64,000 nt of DNA, taken from assembly GCF_003339525.1 (NCBI RefSeq), contig NZ_CP031124.1:186001-250000 (forward strand). Reading direction: 5' to 3'. The DNA is from Ephemeroptericola cinctiostellae. GTDB lineage: Bacteria > Pseudomonadota > Gammaproteobacteria > Burkholderiales > Burkholderiaceae. The notes beneath the pieces were generated by a model, which saw only the letters and a program-made list of their open reading frames with translations, was not told the DNA's origin and did no database searches. The translations under genes and the position numbers were made by a program. Shown here piece by piece: positions 1 to 9,599 of this stretch (positions are counted from its first letter, which is position 1; each line of letters starts with the position of its first letter).

Positions 1-53
1 CGACTTAACATCCCATTGTCCACCGTTAAACCACAAATCAAGAAAAAATAACC

Positions 54-617
54 ATGCACGCACGCAACATCCTAAACATATTAAGCAGTGCCGCAATGGC
101 CTTGACTTTAGCAGCCTGCGCCAGCGTCGCTCCAAAACGCGATGCCAACAACATCAACGATGTGGTTCAATTCAACATGGATGCACGCTTCGCAGTCAAC
201 TACATTGATCAAGGCGAAGATAAAAGCATGACAGGCAAAATGCAATGGGAAGACACCCGTCGCGCCACGGACATCACGTTGTCAACACCACTCGGCAACG
301 CAATGGCGGCACTGCACGTCACACAAAATGAAGCACGGGTGAAAACATCCGATGGGCACTTGTTTGTCGAAAACACACCAGAGGAACTGACGTATCGCTT
401 GCTTGGTTATGAGTTGCCTTTATCCAATGTGCGTGAATGGATCGGCACAAAAGGCCAATCCTTGCCCAAAGCAGATCAAGGCGATTGGCATGTGGAATAC
501 ACCAAAACATTCAGCGACCCTTCTTTAGCAAAACGCATGGTAGTAACACGCCTTAAACCATCACCTTTGACCTTCACGCTGATGGTGGATGAACGCTCAG
601 ATGCACCGGGCGAATAA
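54..617 (+). CDS. lolB: Outer-membrane lipoprotein insertion factor LolB
   Basis: LolB is the outer-membrane receptor that takes lipoproteins from the periplasmic carrier LolA and inserts them into the outer membrane. The 187-residue product starts with a type II signal peptide whose lipobox is L19-A20-A21-C22. The +2 residue is Ala, so it lacks the inner-membrane retention signal, as LolB requires. Length is close to the family norm of about 200. The following genes are a GST and ispE; lolB next to ispE is a common betaproteobacterial arrangement and supports the call. The sequence itself is weakly conserved, so the name rests on signal peptide, size and neighbourhood together. Confidence 0.8.
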   Translation: MHARNILNILSSAAMALTLAACASVAPKRDANNINDVVQFNMDARFAVNYIDQGEDKSMTGKMQWEDTRRATDITLSTPLGNAMAALHVTQNEARVKTSDGHLFVENTPEELTYRLLGYELPLSNVREWIGTKGQSLPKADQGDWHVEYTKTFSDPSLAKRMVVTRLKPSPLTFTLMVDERSDAPGE

Positions 618-670
618 TCTCCTTCCATGCATTACCCCCAAAAAAACTAAACGAGGCACTGGAATTGACC

Positions 671-1372
671 ATGAAAACACTCTCTGACTTTCCGATCACG
701 CAACGTTGGGCACCTCAATTTCCTGACCGCATTCAATTGTATTCACTGCCCACACCCAACGGGGTCAAAGTGTCAATCGCCCTCGAAGAGATGCAGTTGC
801 CGTATGAGTCACACACGATTTCCTTCGTCACCAATGACCAACTCAGCCCTGAGTTTTTATCCCTGAACCCCAACAACAAAATCCCCGCCATCATTGATCC
901 CAACGGTCCAAACAACACACCTTTGGCCTTATTTGAATCTGGTGCGATTTTATTGTATTTGGCAGAAAAATCAGGACAACTGTTGCCCAAAGACGCGGCC
1001 TTGCGCTATGAAACCATTCAGTGGTTGATGTTTCAAATGGGTGGCATTGGCCCCATATTCGGCCAACTGGGGTTCTTTCATAAATTTGCAGGAAAAGAAT
1101 ATGAAGACAAACGGCCACGTGACCGCTATGTTGCCGAATCCAAACGTTTATTGGGTGTTTTAGACCAACGTTTGGCAGGGCGAAATTGGGTCATGGGCGA
1201 TGAATACACCATCGCCGACATCGCCATTTTGCCATGGGTGAACAACCTCATCCATTTTTATGGTGCAGGGGACTTGGTGGAGATGAGCCGCTTTCCAAAT
1301 GTATTGCGGGTGCTTTCTGTATTTTTAACACGCCCTGCGGTTGCGCGAGGTTTAAGCCCACGTGCCGAATAA
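671..1372 (+). CDS. Glutathione S-transferase, nu-class (YghU/YfcG-like)
   Basis: Cytosolic glutathione S-transferase or disulfide-bond reductase of the YfcG/YghU type. The N-terminal thioredoxin-like domain (about residues 15–105) carries T-P-N-G-V-K near the glutathione site, N-P-N-N-K-I-P-A-I with the cis-proline, and F-E-S-G-A-I-L, the usual glutathione gamma-Glu-binding motif. The all-helical C-terminal domain follows, with W-V-M-G-D-E-Y-T-I-A-D-I typical of the family. I chose ATG at 671 (233 residues), preceded by GGAA at 661–664. A TTG at 665, 8 bases after GAGG, is a possible alternative adding two residues. It lies between lolB and ispE, with gaps of about 50 bases on each side, so it may be co-transcribed with both. 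Confidence 0.85.
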   Translation: MKTLSDFPITQRWAPQFPDRIQLYSLPTPNGVKVSIALEEMQLPYESHTISFVTNDQLSPEFLSLNPNNKIPAIIDPNGPNNTPLALFESGAILLYLAEKSGQLLPKDAALRYETIQWLMFQMGGIGPIFGQLGFFHKFAGKEYEDKRPRDRYVAESKRLLGVLDQRLAGRNWVMGDEYTIADIAILPWVNNLIHFYGAGDLVEMSRFPNVLRVLSVFLTRPAVARGLSPRAE

Positions 1373-1417
1373 ATGAACGGTTCAATGACCGCTCAATGAC
1401 CACTTAATAAATACTTA

Positions 1418-2287
1418 ATGAATCGCACCACTTACCTTTCCCCCGCCAAAATCAACTGGTTTTTACACGTCACGGGGCGGCGTGCCGATGGTTATCACAC
1501 TTTAGAAACCGTTTTTCAATGCATCGACTGGTGTGATGAGTTGCACATCCATGCCGATGCGAATGGGGTGATTCGTTTGTCAGGTAATTTATGCGGCGTT
1601 GCAGACACCGACAATCTGGCTCATCGTGCAGCACGGGCTTTACAACAGCATGCGCATGCACAAGGCATCGCCACCGATCACCTCGGTGCGCACATTCACT
1701 TGGTCAAACACATCCCAACAGGTGCAGGTCTTGGCGGTGGCAGCTCAAATGCAGCCACCGTTCTGCGTGTGCTCAACGAGGTGTGGAATTTGCATTTTGA
1801 CAACCCAACATTACAAACCATTGGCCTCACGCTCGGTGCTGATGTGCCTTTTTTTGTCAGCCAGTATTCAGCCGCTTTTGCCCGAGGGGTTGGCGAAACA
1901 TTGCAAGCATTGAACTTGGTCAGCCGTGAGCTGCTGTTGGTCAATCCGAATGTCCACGTCAACACAAGGGCGGTGTTCACACACCCCAGCTTGCCGCGTC
2001 AGCATGCGCCTTTGAGCGACAGTTTAGATGCATTACAAACCCAATTGAACCACCTGCCTTTTCAAAATTCACACAGCAATGACCTTGAGGTGGTGACTTT
2101 CGCAGTGTCCCCTGAAGTAAAGGCGGTGTATGACGCACTCAAACCGCTCGCCCCCACACGCATGAGTGGTTCAGGGGCAACGGTTATGGCATGCCCAAGC
2201 AATGAGGCGGAGCATCAAGCGTTGAATGAGTGGACACAACGCTGCCCGACCCACTGGCAATTCCGTTGGGTGAAAAACATTGCTTAA
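1418..2287 (+). CDS. ispE: 4-diphosphocytidyl-2-C-methyl-D-erythritol kinase
   Basis: IspE phosphorylates the 2-hydroxyl of CDP-methylerythritol in the non-mevalonate isoprenoid pathway. It is a GHMP kinase. The sequence shows P-A-K-I-N at residues 9–13 with the substrate Lys, R-R-A-D-G-Y-H just after, the glycine-rich ATP loop G-A-G-L-G-G-G-S-S-N-A at about 102–112, the catalytic Asp in G-A-D-V at 140–143, and the C-terminal S-G-S-G-A motif. Length 289 is normal. In many Burkholderiales ispE is followed directly by tRNA-Gln and prs. Here those genes lie 37 kb downstream. Confidence 0.95.
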   Translation: MNRTTYLSPAKINWFLHVTGRRADGYHTLETVFQCIDWCDELHIHADANGVIRLSGNLCGVADTDNLAHRAARALQQHAHAQGIATDHLGAHIHLVKHIPTGAGLGGGSSNAATVLRVLNEVWNLHFDNPTLQTIGLTLGADVPFFVSQYSAAFARGVGETLQALNLVSRELLLVNPNVHVNTRAVFTHPSLPRQHAPLSDSLDALQTQLNHLPFQNSHSNDLEVVTFAVSPEVKAVYDALKPLAPTRMSGSGATVMACPSNEAEHQALNEWTQRCPTHWQFRWVKNIA

Positions 2288-2451
2288 ACAGCCGTTACAA
2301 GCGAAGTGAAAAGCCGCCAACAAGCAAGACGACCTATTGTCACATTCCAACATGGTCTTGTTGCATGCGCCTTGTTGTATTGACATGTCGGATTGTTTCT
2401 GTAACATTTACACATCAAACACAAGCCGCATGAACTCAACAGGAGCTGACA

Positions 2452-2766
2452 ATGAAAATATACTGGTCCCCAAAAAACATTCCCGAACTCGCGGGTCTCG
2501 ATGCCGCCGCTCAAAAAAGCCTCATGCGCCAAGCCGTGCAAGAGGGGCGCAAGCGCTTGGGTACGCAATTCATACTCACCCGCGTCCTGATGATAGGCTT
2601 AGGTGGCATGTTGCTGCTCATGCTGTTGAGCAATGTGCTGCAAGGCTTCATCGGCGGCGCCGTTGCAGGCGGCTTGATTGGTTTGGCCATCGCGCTGTTC
2701 TTGCAAACACCCTGCATTGACGCAGGCCGAGAATGGCTGCGTGAACAAGGTCATCCAAAAGCATAA
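2452..2766 (+). CDS. Small two-helix membrane protein, function unknown
   Basis: I do not recognise this 104-residue protein. It has a soluble N-terminal part of about 40 residues, rich in charged residues, then two hydrophobic stretches at about 44–64 and 66–84 separated by a G-G-A-V-A-G-G turn, and a short polar C-terminus. The first helix starts after a basic patch, so an N-in hairpin topology is likely. AGGAG at 2440–2444 precedes the ATG with good spacing, which supports translation. It is probably an inner-membrane protein; nothing in the neighbours points to a role. Confidence 0.65.
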   Translation: MKIYWSPKNIPELAGLDAAAQKSLMRQAVQEGRKRLGTQFILTRVLMIGLGGMLLLMLLSNVLQGFIGGAVAGGLIGLAIALFLQTPCIDAGREWLREQGHPKA

Positions 2767-3094
2767 GCGAACACACAAGCCCTACCCCAGCGGCTCGTCC
2801 CACTCAGTTCATCACATGCGCTCTGGTGAATCCACCTGCCACGGGATGAATCATCACACGTCCACAACCAAGCCATTCCTAAATCAATCGACAGCAAGAT
2901 CCAGTCATTGATGATTTAAATTTAAGCCAAAGGCTTATGCGCATGACCCAAGGGGGGTACCCGACACAGCCCAAGATCAAATCCATCAATCTGCAACTTA
3001 ATCTGCAATCCAACCTGTCAACCAATGCAACATTGGTTTTTACGGATGGAACAACACACAAGGATGATTCATGGTGGATACGACACTCTTAATA
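2767..3094. other. Non-coding stretch upstream of the arsR-type operator
   Basis: About 330 bases between the small membrane protein and the arsR promoter. No convincing reading frame, terminator or repeat was seen. Confidence 0.4.
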
Positions 3095-3129
3095 AAACAG
3101 TTGAACAATTGTTCAACTGTTTGTATAAT
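3095..3129 (+). promoter_or_regulatory. Promoter with overlapping 28-bp palindromic ArsR operator
   Basis: A perfect 28-bp palindrome occupies 3095–3122, with arms AAACAGTTGAACAA and TTGTTCAACTGTTT. It covers the -35 hexamer TTGAAC (3101–3106) and most of the spacer. The -10 TATAAT lies at 3124–3129, 17 bases after the -35. A repressor bound here would block RNA polymerase. The arrangement fits autorepression by the ArsR-family protein encoded directly downstream; the assignment of the repressor is inference. Confidence 0.85.
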
Positions 3130-3159
3130 TCATGCTCCATCCTAAAAAAGCAAACACTC

Positions 3160-3462
3160 ATGAATGCATCCCATTCCGAACACATTGAACAACTGGCTGA
3201 TTTATTTGGCTTGCTTGGCGATCAAACACGCTTACAAATTGTATTGACGTGCTTAGATGAGCCCATCACGGTGACTGACATTGCCAAAAAGCTCAACCTC
3301 AGCACATCCTTGATCAGCCACCATTTGCGCTTGTTGCGCGCAGCGCGCGTGGTCAGTGGCGAACGACAAGGCAAACAAATTTTTTGCACCGTCAATGACC
3401 ATCACATTCGCACCATGGTCAGCAACCTTTTAGAACACATTGCGGAGCCACACGATGACTGA
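3160..3462 (+). CDS. ArsR/SmtB-family zinc-responsive repressor
   Basis: Winged-helix metal sensor of 100 residues. The helix-turn-helix lies at about residues 38–66, with the recognition helix in S-T-S-L-I-S-H-H-L-R. The last helix holds D80-x-H82-x10-H93-x2-E96, an exact match to the alpha-5 zinc site pattern known from SmtB, CzrA and relatives. No Cys pair of the alpha-3 (ArsR/CadC) type is present, so zinc is the expected inducer. I chose ATG at 3160 because it lies just downstream of the promoter; the upstream in-frame ATG at 3025 would sit before the promoter. The stop overlaps the start of the CDF exporter, so both form one operon. Confidence 0.85.
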   Translation: MNASHSEHIEQLADLFGLLGDQTRLQIVLTCLDEPITVTDIAKKLNLSTSLISHHLRLLRAARVVSGERQGKQIFCTVNDHHIRTMVSNLLEHIAEPHDD

Positions 3463-4420
3463 CACAACAACCCACCAACATAATCAAGGACTCGACGATT
3501 TCGCCGCTCACGGCGATGGCGATGCCCACCACCACCATCAACACAATTACAGCCAATCGCATTACCTCGGCTTTGCGTTGTTGCTGACGGGTGCGTTTTC
3601 ATTGGTTGAGTTTTTGACGGGCTTGCATTCCAATTCTTTGGCTTTGATTTCGGATGCAGGTCACATGTTGACCGACACGGCCGCCTTGGCTTTGGCCTAT
3701 TTTGCACAAAAAATGTCCACGCGCCCCGCATCAGCGCGTTTATCGTTTGGCTACACCCGAGTCGAAATCGTCGCGGCATTCACCAATGGTTTGACCATGG
3801 CGGCGATTGTGCTGTGGATCATGGGGCAAGCCCTGTGGCGATTGTGGCATCCGATTGTGGTGGATGGCTCAACCGTCACATGGGTGGCTACTTTGGGGCT
3901 GATCGTCAACCTGTTGGTGGCCTTCTTACTGCACCGCGATCAATCCAGCATGAACTCACGTGCTGCATTCATTCATGTCTTGGGCGATTTGCTCGGCTCA
4001 GTGGCCGCCATCATTGCAGGTGTGGTCATTTCTGCAACGGGCTGGATGCCCATTGATCCTATTTTATCTATTTTTGTGTCATTGCTCATTGTTCGCTCAA
4101 CATGGGCTTTGCTTAAAGAGTCGTCATGGCATTTAATGAATGGCGTGCCCCACGGCATTGATTACAACGACGTCGGTGCAAGCTTGCGTGGTTTATCGGG
4201 CATTGCATCGGTGCATGATCTACACATTTGGGACATGTCGCCCAACCACCCCACGTTAATGGCACACGTGATTCTAGAGCCCAATAAAGAATGGCCGGTC
4301 TTGCTCAATGATGCCCGTGCCATGTTGAGGGAGAAATTTGGCATCGAGCATGTGACATTGCAACCCGAATGGGCGCTGGATCCCAACTGTCACAACCACG
4401 ATGGCCATGACGACATTTAA
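3455..4420 (+). CDS. Zinc-type cation diffusion facilitator exporter
   Basis: Inner-membrane proton-coupled exporter of the CDF family (ZitB/CzcD-like), 321 residues. It has a His-rich cytoplasmic N-terminus (H25–H30), six transmembrane helices, and the metal-site motifs H70-x3-D74 in helix 2 and H174-x3-D178 in helix 5. The H/D pair in both helices is the zinc signature. A cytoplasmic C-terminal domain follows, with H-D-L-H-I-W-D, and a further His-rich tail. ATG at 3455 overlaps the arsR stop by 8 bases (ATGACTGA), which implies translational coupling. Zinc would relieve the repressor and induce its own exporter. Confidence 0.92.
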   Translation: MTDTTTHQHNQGLDDFAAHGDGDAHHHHQHNYSQSHYLGFALLLTGAFSLVEFLTGLHSNSLALISDAGHMLTDTAALALAYFAQKMSTRPASARLSFGYTRVEIVAAFTNGLTMAAIVLWIMGQALWRLWHPIVVDGSTVTWVATLGLIVNLLVAFLLHRDQSSMNSRAAFIHVLGDLLGSVAAIIAGVVISATGWMPIDPILSIFVSLLIVRSTWALLKESSWHLMNGVPHGIDYNDVGASLRGLSGIASVHDLHIWDMSPNHPTLMAHVILEPNKEWPVLLNDARAMLREKFGIEHVTLQPEWALDPNCHNHDGHDDI

Positions 4421-4450
4421 ACCTTTTTTAATTTTGTATTGAGAACTCAG

Positions 4451-5026
4451 ATGGAAGCTTTTTTAATTTCAACGGGCGTTGTTGCCCTCGCCGAAATCGG
4501 TGACAAAACACAATTGCTCGCATTCATCCTTGCGGCCAAATTTAAAAAACCCGTGCCGATCATTTTGGGCATTCTCGCCGCCACATTGGTCAACCACGGG
4601 TTTGCAGGCGCGCTGGGCGAATGGATCACCTCTCTGGCCAGCCCTCAGGTCATGCGCTGGATTTTGGGCGGCTCATTCATTGCCATGGCGTTATGGATTC
4701 TTGTGCCCGACCAATTCGATGAAGGCGATGCCAAATTGGCAAAATACGGCGTGTTTGTCACCACATTGATTGCTTTTTTTCTTGCAGAAATGGGCGATAA
4801 AACACAAATCGCCACCATCGGCTTGGCCGCAAAATACCACAACCTGATCGCGGTGGTTGCGGGCACGACATTTGGCATGATGATCGCCAATGTCCCCGCC
4901 GTGATATTTGGTGAAAAAATTGCCAACAGCATCCAACCCAAAATCGTGCATCGCATTGCGGCCGTTATTTTCTTCGTGCTTGGTGTGGCCACACTGCTTG
5001 GCGCGGGGGCAGGTTTAGGCGTTTAA
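4451..5026 (+). CDS. TMEM165/GDT1-family manganese exporter
   Basis: UPF0016/Gdt1-type membrane protein of 191 residues, the family that includes bacterial Mn(II) exporters such as MneA. Two inverted halves each hold the defining motif: E15-I-G-D-K-T20 and E113-M-G-D-K-T118. About six transmembrane segments are visible. The ATG at 4451 is preferred over an in-frame TTG at 4439. It lies 30 bases after the zinc exporter in the same direction, so it may belong to the zinc-controlled operon. No manganese riboswitch was seen in that short gap. Substrate is inferred from the family. Confidence 0.85.
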   Translation: MEAFLISTGVVALAEIGDKTQLLAFILAAKFKKPVPIILGILAATLVNHGFAGALGEWITSLASPQVMRWILGGSFIAMALWILVPDQFDEGDAKLAKYGVFVTTLIAFFLAEMGDKTQIATIGLAAKYHNLIAVVAGTTFGMMIANVPAVIFGEKIANSIQPKIVHRIAAVIFFVLGVATLLGAGAGLGV

Positions 5027-5068
5027 CCCCAAACAAGCACCAATAAAATCAAAACATTGGGTGACCGA

Positions 5069-5099
5069 GGTTTGTTTAACGGTGCACATTAAACAAACC
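5069..5099. other. Perfect 11-bp stem hairpin after the Mn exporter
   Basis: Arms at 5069–5079 and 5089–5099 (GGTTTGTTTAA type sequence) are perfectly complementary around a 9-base loop. There is no T-tract on either side, so it is not a classic terminator. It may protect the 3' end of the metal-export mRNA. Confidence 0.4.
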
Positions 5100-5182
5100 G
5101 ATGCCCCTCAGGAGAAGGATCGATGTGGGTCAGCGTCACAGCATTGACCCCATTGAGGGTGGGGCGGTGATGTGAGCCACGC

Positions 5183-5218
5183 ACAAAAAACCGATGGGGA
5201 TGCCATCGGTTTTTTTGT
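5183..5218. terminator. Bidirectional rho-independent terminator
   Basis: ACAAAAAACCGATGG and CCATCGGTTTTTTTGT form a strong stem with a 5-base loop, with A and T runs on both sides. It sits between the metal-export operon (+) and the SDR gene (-), both of which end toward it. Confidence 0.85.
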
Positions 5219-5240
5219 CATGTTTAGGATGCATTTGGGA

Positions 5241-5984
5241 TTAAATCGACAAACCGCCCGACACTTCCAAAGCCACACCGTTGATGTAACTCGCTTCTTC
5301 TGACGCCAAAAAGGCATAAGCATTGGCGATTTCCTCAGGCTGCCCCAATCGACGCTGCCAGCACTGACCCTTCATCGTGTCCAATACTTTTTCTGGAATG
5401 GTTTCCAAAATCGGCGTGTTGATGAAACCTGGGCACACCGCATTGACGCGAATGCCTTTCGGGCCCAATTCACGCGCCCACGTGGTCGTGAAGCCAATCA
5501 CACCATATTTACTTGCAGAATAATTGGTTTGGCCAAAGTTCCCGTACAAGCCCACCACGCTTGAAGCGTTCAAAATCACACCAGAACCTTGTGCCAACAT
5601 CACATGCGCCACCGCCTGCGAACACGCAAACACCGCTTTCAAATTGACACTGATGACCTGATCGAACTGCGCTTCGGTCATATTAATCAAACGGGCATCG
5701 CGCGTGATCCCCGCATTGTTCACCAAAATGTCAATCCGACCATGATCGGCCACCACTTTGCTCACCAACGCATCAACCTGAGCACGCTCTGTGACGTTAA
5801 CCACGGCAATGTCTGCGGCAAAACCATCTGCTTGCAATGTTGCTTGGGCCAACTGCAAGCTGGCCTCATTCATATCCACCAACACCACTTTCGCACCCTC
5901 TGACGCAAATTTACGTGCAGTGGCTAAACCAATGCCTTGGGCAGCACCCGTGATGATGGCAACTTTATTGGACAAACGCGGCAT
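5241..5984 (-). CDS. Short-chain dehydrogenase, FabG/PhaB-like 3-oxoacyl reductase
   Basis: Classical SDR of 247 residues. The NAD(P)-binding loop T-G-A-A-Q-G-I-G is at 12–19, N-N-A-G at 89–92, and the catalytic residues are Ser141 or Ser142, Tyr155 and Lys159 (Y-S-A-S-K). The P-G-F-I-N-T-P stretch and C-terminal S-G-G-L are typical of FabG-like 3-oxoacyl-ACP or acetoacetyl-CoA reductases. The start at 5984 is preceded by AGGAG on the minus strand. No PHA or fatty-acid genes adjoin it, so the acyl carrier (ACP or CoA) cannot be decided. Confidence 0.85.
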   Translation of the reverse strand: MPRLSNKVAIITGAAQGIGLATARKFASEGAKVVLVDMNEASLQLAQATLQADGFAADIAVVNVTERAQVDALVSKVVADHGRIDILVNNAGITRDARLINMTEAQFDQVISVNLKAVFACSQAVAHVMLAQGSGVILNASSVVGLYGNFGQTNYSASKYGVIGFTTTWARELGPKGIRVNAVCPGFINTPILETIPEKVLDTMKGQCWQRRLGQPEEIANAYAFLASEEASYINGVALEVSGGLSI

Positions 5985-6173
5985 ATCAACTCCTAAAGAT
6001 ATTGTAATCATAAAAATAAACACCAGCACCTTGCTTGAGCAGTACAAGGCGAAACATTTTGACAGAAATTGAATACAAACAGCGAAAAATACAGCCGAGC
6101 ACCCACAAATACAACAGGCAGATACAAACAAGCCGTTGCATCGCAACGGCTCAACTCAAAACGCAACCCAACA

Positions 6174-6905
6174 TCAATCGTCCACATCCATCACGGCATT
6201 GGTGTAGACCTCTTGCACATCGTCCAAATCTTCCAAACGATCCAAGATTTTTTGCATGCTCACCGCATCATCACCTGTGAGCTCAATGTCATTTTCGGCG
6301 CGCATCGTGATGTCGGCCTCCTCAGCCGTCAAACCCGCCGATTCAAAAGCGGCCTTGACCGCCTCAAAATCAATCGGATCACACAACACCTCAATCACGC
6401 CCTCCGCATCACTCATCACATCTTGAGCACCTGCTTCGAGAGCCACTTCCATGATTTGATCTTCGGTGTATTCGGGTGAAAAAATAAACTGGCCACAATG
6501 TTTGAACATGAACGCCACCGAACCATCTGTACCCAAATTACCACCGTGTTTCGACAACGCATGGCGCACATCGGCCACGGTGCGCGTGCGATTGTCGGTC
6601 ATGCAATCAATGATGATCGCCGCACCACCAATGCCATAACCTTCGTAGCGAATTTCTTCATAGTTTTCGCCCTCACCCGCGCCCGCACCACGCGCCACCG
6701 CACGATTGATGTTGTCATTCGGCATGTTCGCACCTTTGGCCTTGTCAATCGCCAAACGCAAACGCGGATTGGCCGACACATCGCCCCCACCCGATTTCGC
6801 CGCAACTTGTAACTCTTTAATCAAACGCGTCCACACCTTCCCGCGTGTTGCATCGGCGCGCGCTTTTTTGTGCTTAATGTTTGCCCACTTGCTATGACCT
6901 GCCAT
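6174..6905 (-). CDS. yebC: YebC/PmpR (TACO1) family protein
   Basis: Product of 243 residues starting with the hallmark [15 protein letters not shown]. It continues with N-I-N-R-A-V and a [10 protein letters not shown] core as in all YebC proteins. The family was long described as DNA-binding transcriptional regulators (PmpR); mitochondrial TACO1 and bacterial work also link it to translation elongation on difficult motifs. Length and motifs are fully standard. It stands alone, transcribed away from yjgR. Confidence 0.95.
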   Translation of the reverse strand: MAGHSKWANIKHKKARADATRGKVWTRLIKELQVAAKSGGGDVSANPRLRLAIDKAKGANMPNDNINRAVARGAGAGEGENYEEIRYEGYGIGGAAIIIDCMTDNRTRTVADVRHALSKHGGNLGTDGSVAFMFKHCGQFIFSPEYTEDQIMEVALEAGAQDVMSDAEGVIEVLCDPIDFEAVKAAFESAGLTAEEADITMRAENDIELTGDDAVSMQKILDRLEDLDDVQEVYTNAVMDVDD

Positions 6906-7202
6906 GTTTGTGCTCTCTTAACGATTGAATGGATGTGTGAATCAGAAAGGCACATTTTAACACCGCATGCCACACAAAACCAGTCGTTAAATGTGCGCCA
7001 CTTGCCCCCTTTAATAAGCACAGGCGGAAACCCCAAACATCACGGCATGCTTAATCACCGGCGCCATCGAATGCGAGACGAGCCCGCCGATCAATATCCA
7101 AAGCATCCTGCATGGCTGTGACACTTTGGTTTATAATCGGACGGTTATTTTTTCACACGAGCATGCGGCACGTATTCGCCCATGCCCACTCAAGGAGCTC
7201 CC

Positions 7203-8702
7203 ATGGCAGACCCGATTCTCATCGGCAAATCTTCAGCAATTGAAGTCACTTTTTTACCGCAAATGGGTAATCGTCACGGGCTCATCACGGGCGCGACGGG
7301 TACAGGAAAAACGGTGAGTTTACAGGCATTGGCACAACACTTCGTGGATTTGGGCGTGCCTGTGTTCATGGCGGATGTGAAAGGCGATTTAACGGGCATC
7401 AGCCAAGCAGGCGGCGGCAATGAGAAAGTCATCGCCCGATTGAAGGACTTGGGTTTGCCCGAACCTGATTATCAAGGGGCACCGACGACTTTATGGGATG
7501 TGTTTGGCGAAAAAGGCCATCCCGTGCGTGCAACTATCAGCGACATGGGACCATTGCTGTTATCGCGCATGTTGGATTTGAACGACACGCAAACAGGCGT
7601 ACTGAACATGGTGTTCCGCATCGCGGATGACAATGGTTTATTGCTGCTTGACTTAAAAGACTTACGGGCCATGTTGACCTACGTGGGTGAGAATGCGAAA
7701 ACATTCACAACCACTTACGGCAATGTTTCGGCAGCCTCGATTGGCGCGGTACAACGTGGCTTATTGGCGATCGAAGAGCAAGGCGCGGGGCAGTTTTTCG
7801 GCGAGCCCATGCTCAACATCGCCGACATGATGCAAACAGTGGATGGTAAAGGTGTCGTGAACATCCTGGCCGCAGATAAACTGATGAATTCGCCGCGCGT
7901 GTATGGCGCATTTTTGTTGTGGATGCTGTCGGAGCTGTTCGAAACTTTACCCGAAGTCGGCGACGTGGATCAGCCGAAATTTGCATTTTTCTTTGATGAA
8001 GCCCATTTACTATTCAACGACGCTCCCAAAGTATTGCTCGAAAAAATCGAACAGGTTGTGCGCTTGATTCGCTCAAAAGGCGTCGGCGTGTATTTCGTCA
8101 CGCAAAACCCAATTGACATCCCCGACACCGTGTTAGGTCAGCTGGGCAATCGCATTCAACACGCGCTCCGCGCCTTCACTCCACGCGATCAAAAAGCGGT
8201 GCAAGTTGCGGCGACGACGATGCGCGAAAATCCCGATTTGGACATCACCACCGCCATCACCGAGCTGGGCGTTGGTGAAGCTTTGGTTTCAACCTTGGAT
8301 GAAAAAGGCCGTCCAAATATCACCCAACGTGTGTTCATGCTGCCGCCGCCCTCACACCTCGGCCCCGCAACCGATGCAGAGCGTGCTGCTTTAATCAAAA
8401 ACTCCATTGTTGCTGGCGTGTACGAAGCAACCGTTGACCCTGAATCAGCGTACGAAAAATTGCAAGCACGCACACAAGCGGCACAAGTAGAAGAAGCAGA
8501 AGCCAAAAAAGCCGACGAAGGTGGCGGCCTGTTTGATTCAATTGGCGGCTTGTTTGGCGGCTCAAAAAAATCATCGCGCAGCGACAGCGTGGTCGAAGCC
8601 ATGGCCAAAAGTGCAATGCGCAGTGTGGGCAGCAATTTGGGACGAGAAATTGTGCGTGGCGTGCTGGGCAGTTTATTTGGCAGCAGCACGAAGCGCCGTT
8701 AA
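7203..8702 (+). CDS. yjgR: HerA-like P-loop ATPase of the DUF853 (YjgR) family
   Basis: Cytosolic HerA/FtsK-superfamily ATPase of 499 residues. Walker A is G-A-T-G-T-G-K-T at about residues 30–37; Walker B is F-F-F-D-E-A-H at about 264–270; an arginine-rich sensor region with T-Q-N-P follows. The C-terminus is low-complexity, with G-G-L-F-G-G and a basic end. I chose ATG 7203 because AAGGAG at 7192–7197 sits 5 bases upstream; the in-frame ATG at 7182 has no such site. A possible -10 TATAAT is at 7132–7137. E. coli YjgR is the named homologue; its function is not established. Confidence 0.9.
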   Translation: MADPILIGKSSAIEVTFLPQMGNRHGLITGATGTGKTVSLQALAQHFVDLGVPVFMADVKGDLTGISQAGGGNEKVIARLKDLGLPEPDYQGAPTTLWDVFGEKGHPVRATISDMGPLLLSRMLDLNDTQTGVLNMVFRIADDNGLLLLDLKDLRAMLTYVGENAKTFTTTYGNVSAASIGAVQRGLLAIEEQGAGQFFGEPMLNIADMMQTVDGKGVVNILAADKLMNSPRVYGAFLLWMLSELFETLPEVGDVDQPKFAFFFDEAHLLFNDAPKVLLEKIEQVVRLIRSKGVGVYFVTQNPIDIPDTVLGQLGNRIQHALRAFTPRDQKAVQVAATTMRENPDLDITTAITELGVGEALVSTLDEKGRPNITQRVFMLPPPSHLGPATDAERAALIKNSIVAGVYEATVDPESAYEKLQARTQAAQVEEAEAKKADEGGGLFDSIGGLFGGSKKSSRSDSVVEAMAKSAMRSVGSNLGREIVRGVLGSLFGSSTKRR

Positions 8703-8845
8703 TCAATCCACTTAAGGACATTAAGGAAAGATAGAAAATAAAAGGAGGGGCAATACAGACGCTACAAACAACCGTAACGCCTTGCCCCACGCACCTTAAG
8801 CCCCATTACGGCCATCACAGCAACAAGTTTTCAAAGAAAGTGACC

Positions 8846-9562
8846 ATGATCAAAACCTTCAATCCACTCCATCCACTCCATCCACTTGATCCACCCAAAA
8901 CAACCCTCAAACATTTAATCGAGAACAACCGCACGTGGTCTGAACGCACGCGTGCCGCCGAACCCCATTTTTTTGAAGCACTGGCTTTACAACAAAACCC
9001 AGAATACATGTGGATTGGCTGTGCAGATTCGCGCGTCCCTGCAAATGAGCTGATTGGCCTGTTGCCAGGCGAAGTGTTTGTGCATCGCAATGTGGCCAAT
9101 TTAATCGTTCACAGCGACCTGAACTGTCTGTCCGCCATGCAATACGCGGTGGACATGTTAAAAGTGAAGCACATGATTGTTTGTGGTCACTATGGCTGTG
9201 GCGGCGTAAAAAGCGTACTCGAAAACAACCGCGTTGGCTTGGCCGACAACTGGTTGCGACACATCCATGACACACGCATCAAATACACCCTGTTGCTCAA
9301 TCAAGTTGAAGATCAAGCCCTTAAGTTTGATCGTTTGTGTGAGCTGAATGTGCTTGAACAAGTCGTCAATGCCTGCCACAGCACTGTCGTGCAAGACGCT
9401 TGGGATCGAGGACAAGCCATCACCGTACACAGCTGGATTTATAATTTACGCGATGGTTTATTGCGCAGTTTGGGGCTGGAAGTCTCGGCAATTGATGAAC
9501 TCGTGTCTCAATATGACGAAGTTTTACTGCGAATGAGTCAAGCGCTCCATCAGGACAGTTAA
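8846..9562 (+). CDS. can: Beta-class carbonic anhydrase
   Basis: Zinc enzyme that interconverts CO2 and bicarbonate, 238 residues. Zinc ligands are C59 (in I-G-C-A-D-S-R), H115 and C118 (in C-G-H-Y-G-C-G-G); D61 and R63 form the usual catalytic dyad. This is the plant/E. coli Can type with an open zinc site. The N-terminus carries a short tandem repeat, H-P-L-H-P-L, encoded by repeated ATCCACTCC units. GTG at 8840 is an alternative start two codons upstream. No conspicuous ribosome-binding site was seen. Confidence 0.93.
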   Translation: MIKTFNPLHPLHPLDPPKTTLKHLIENNRTWSERTRAAEPHFFEALALQQNPEYMWIGCADSRVPANELIGLLPGEVFVHRNVANLIVHSDLNCLSAMQYAVDMLKVKHMIVCGHYGCGGVKSVLENNRVGLADNWLRHIHDTRIKYTLLLNQVEDQALKFDRLCELNVLEQVVNACHSTVVQDAWDRGQAITVHSWIYNLRDGLLRSLGLEVSAIDELVSQYDEVLLRMSQALHQDS

Positions 9563-9599
9563 CCACCCAGCACCCGCTGGACTCAAAGTCCTATGATGC

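Noticed and set aside
4421..4450. Manganese riboswitch (yybP-ykoY) for the Gdt1-type exporter
   Set aside because: The 30-base gap is too short to hold the element.
8189..8689. 166-codon minus-strand frame inside yjgR
   Set aside because: Shadow of a well-supported coding gene with no start signals or protein motifs.
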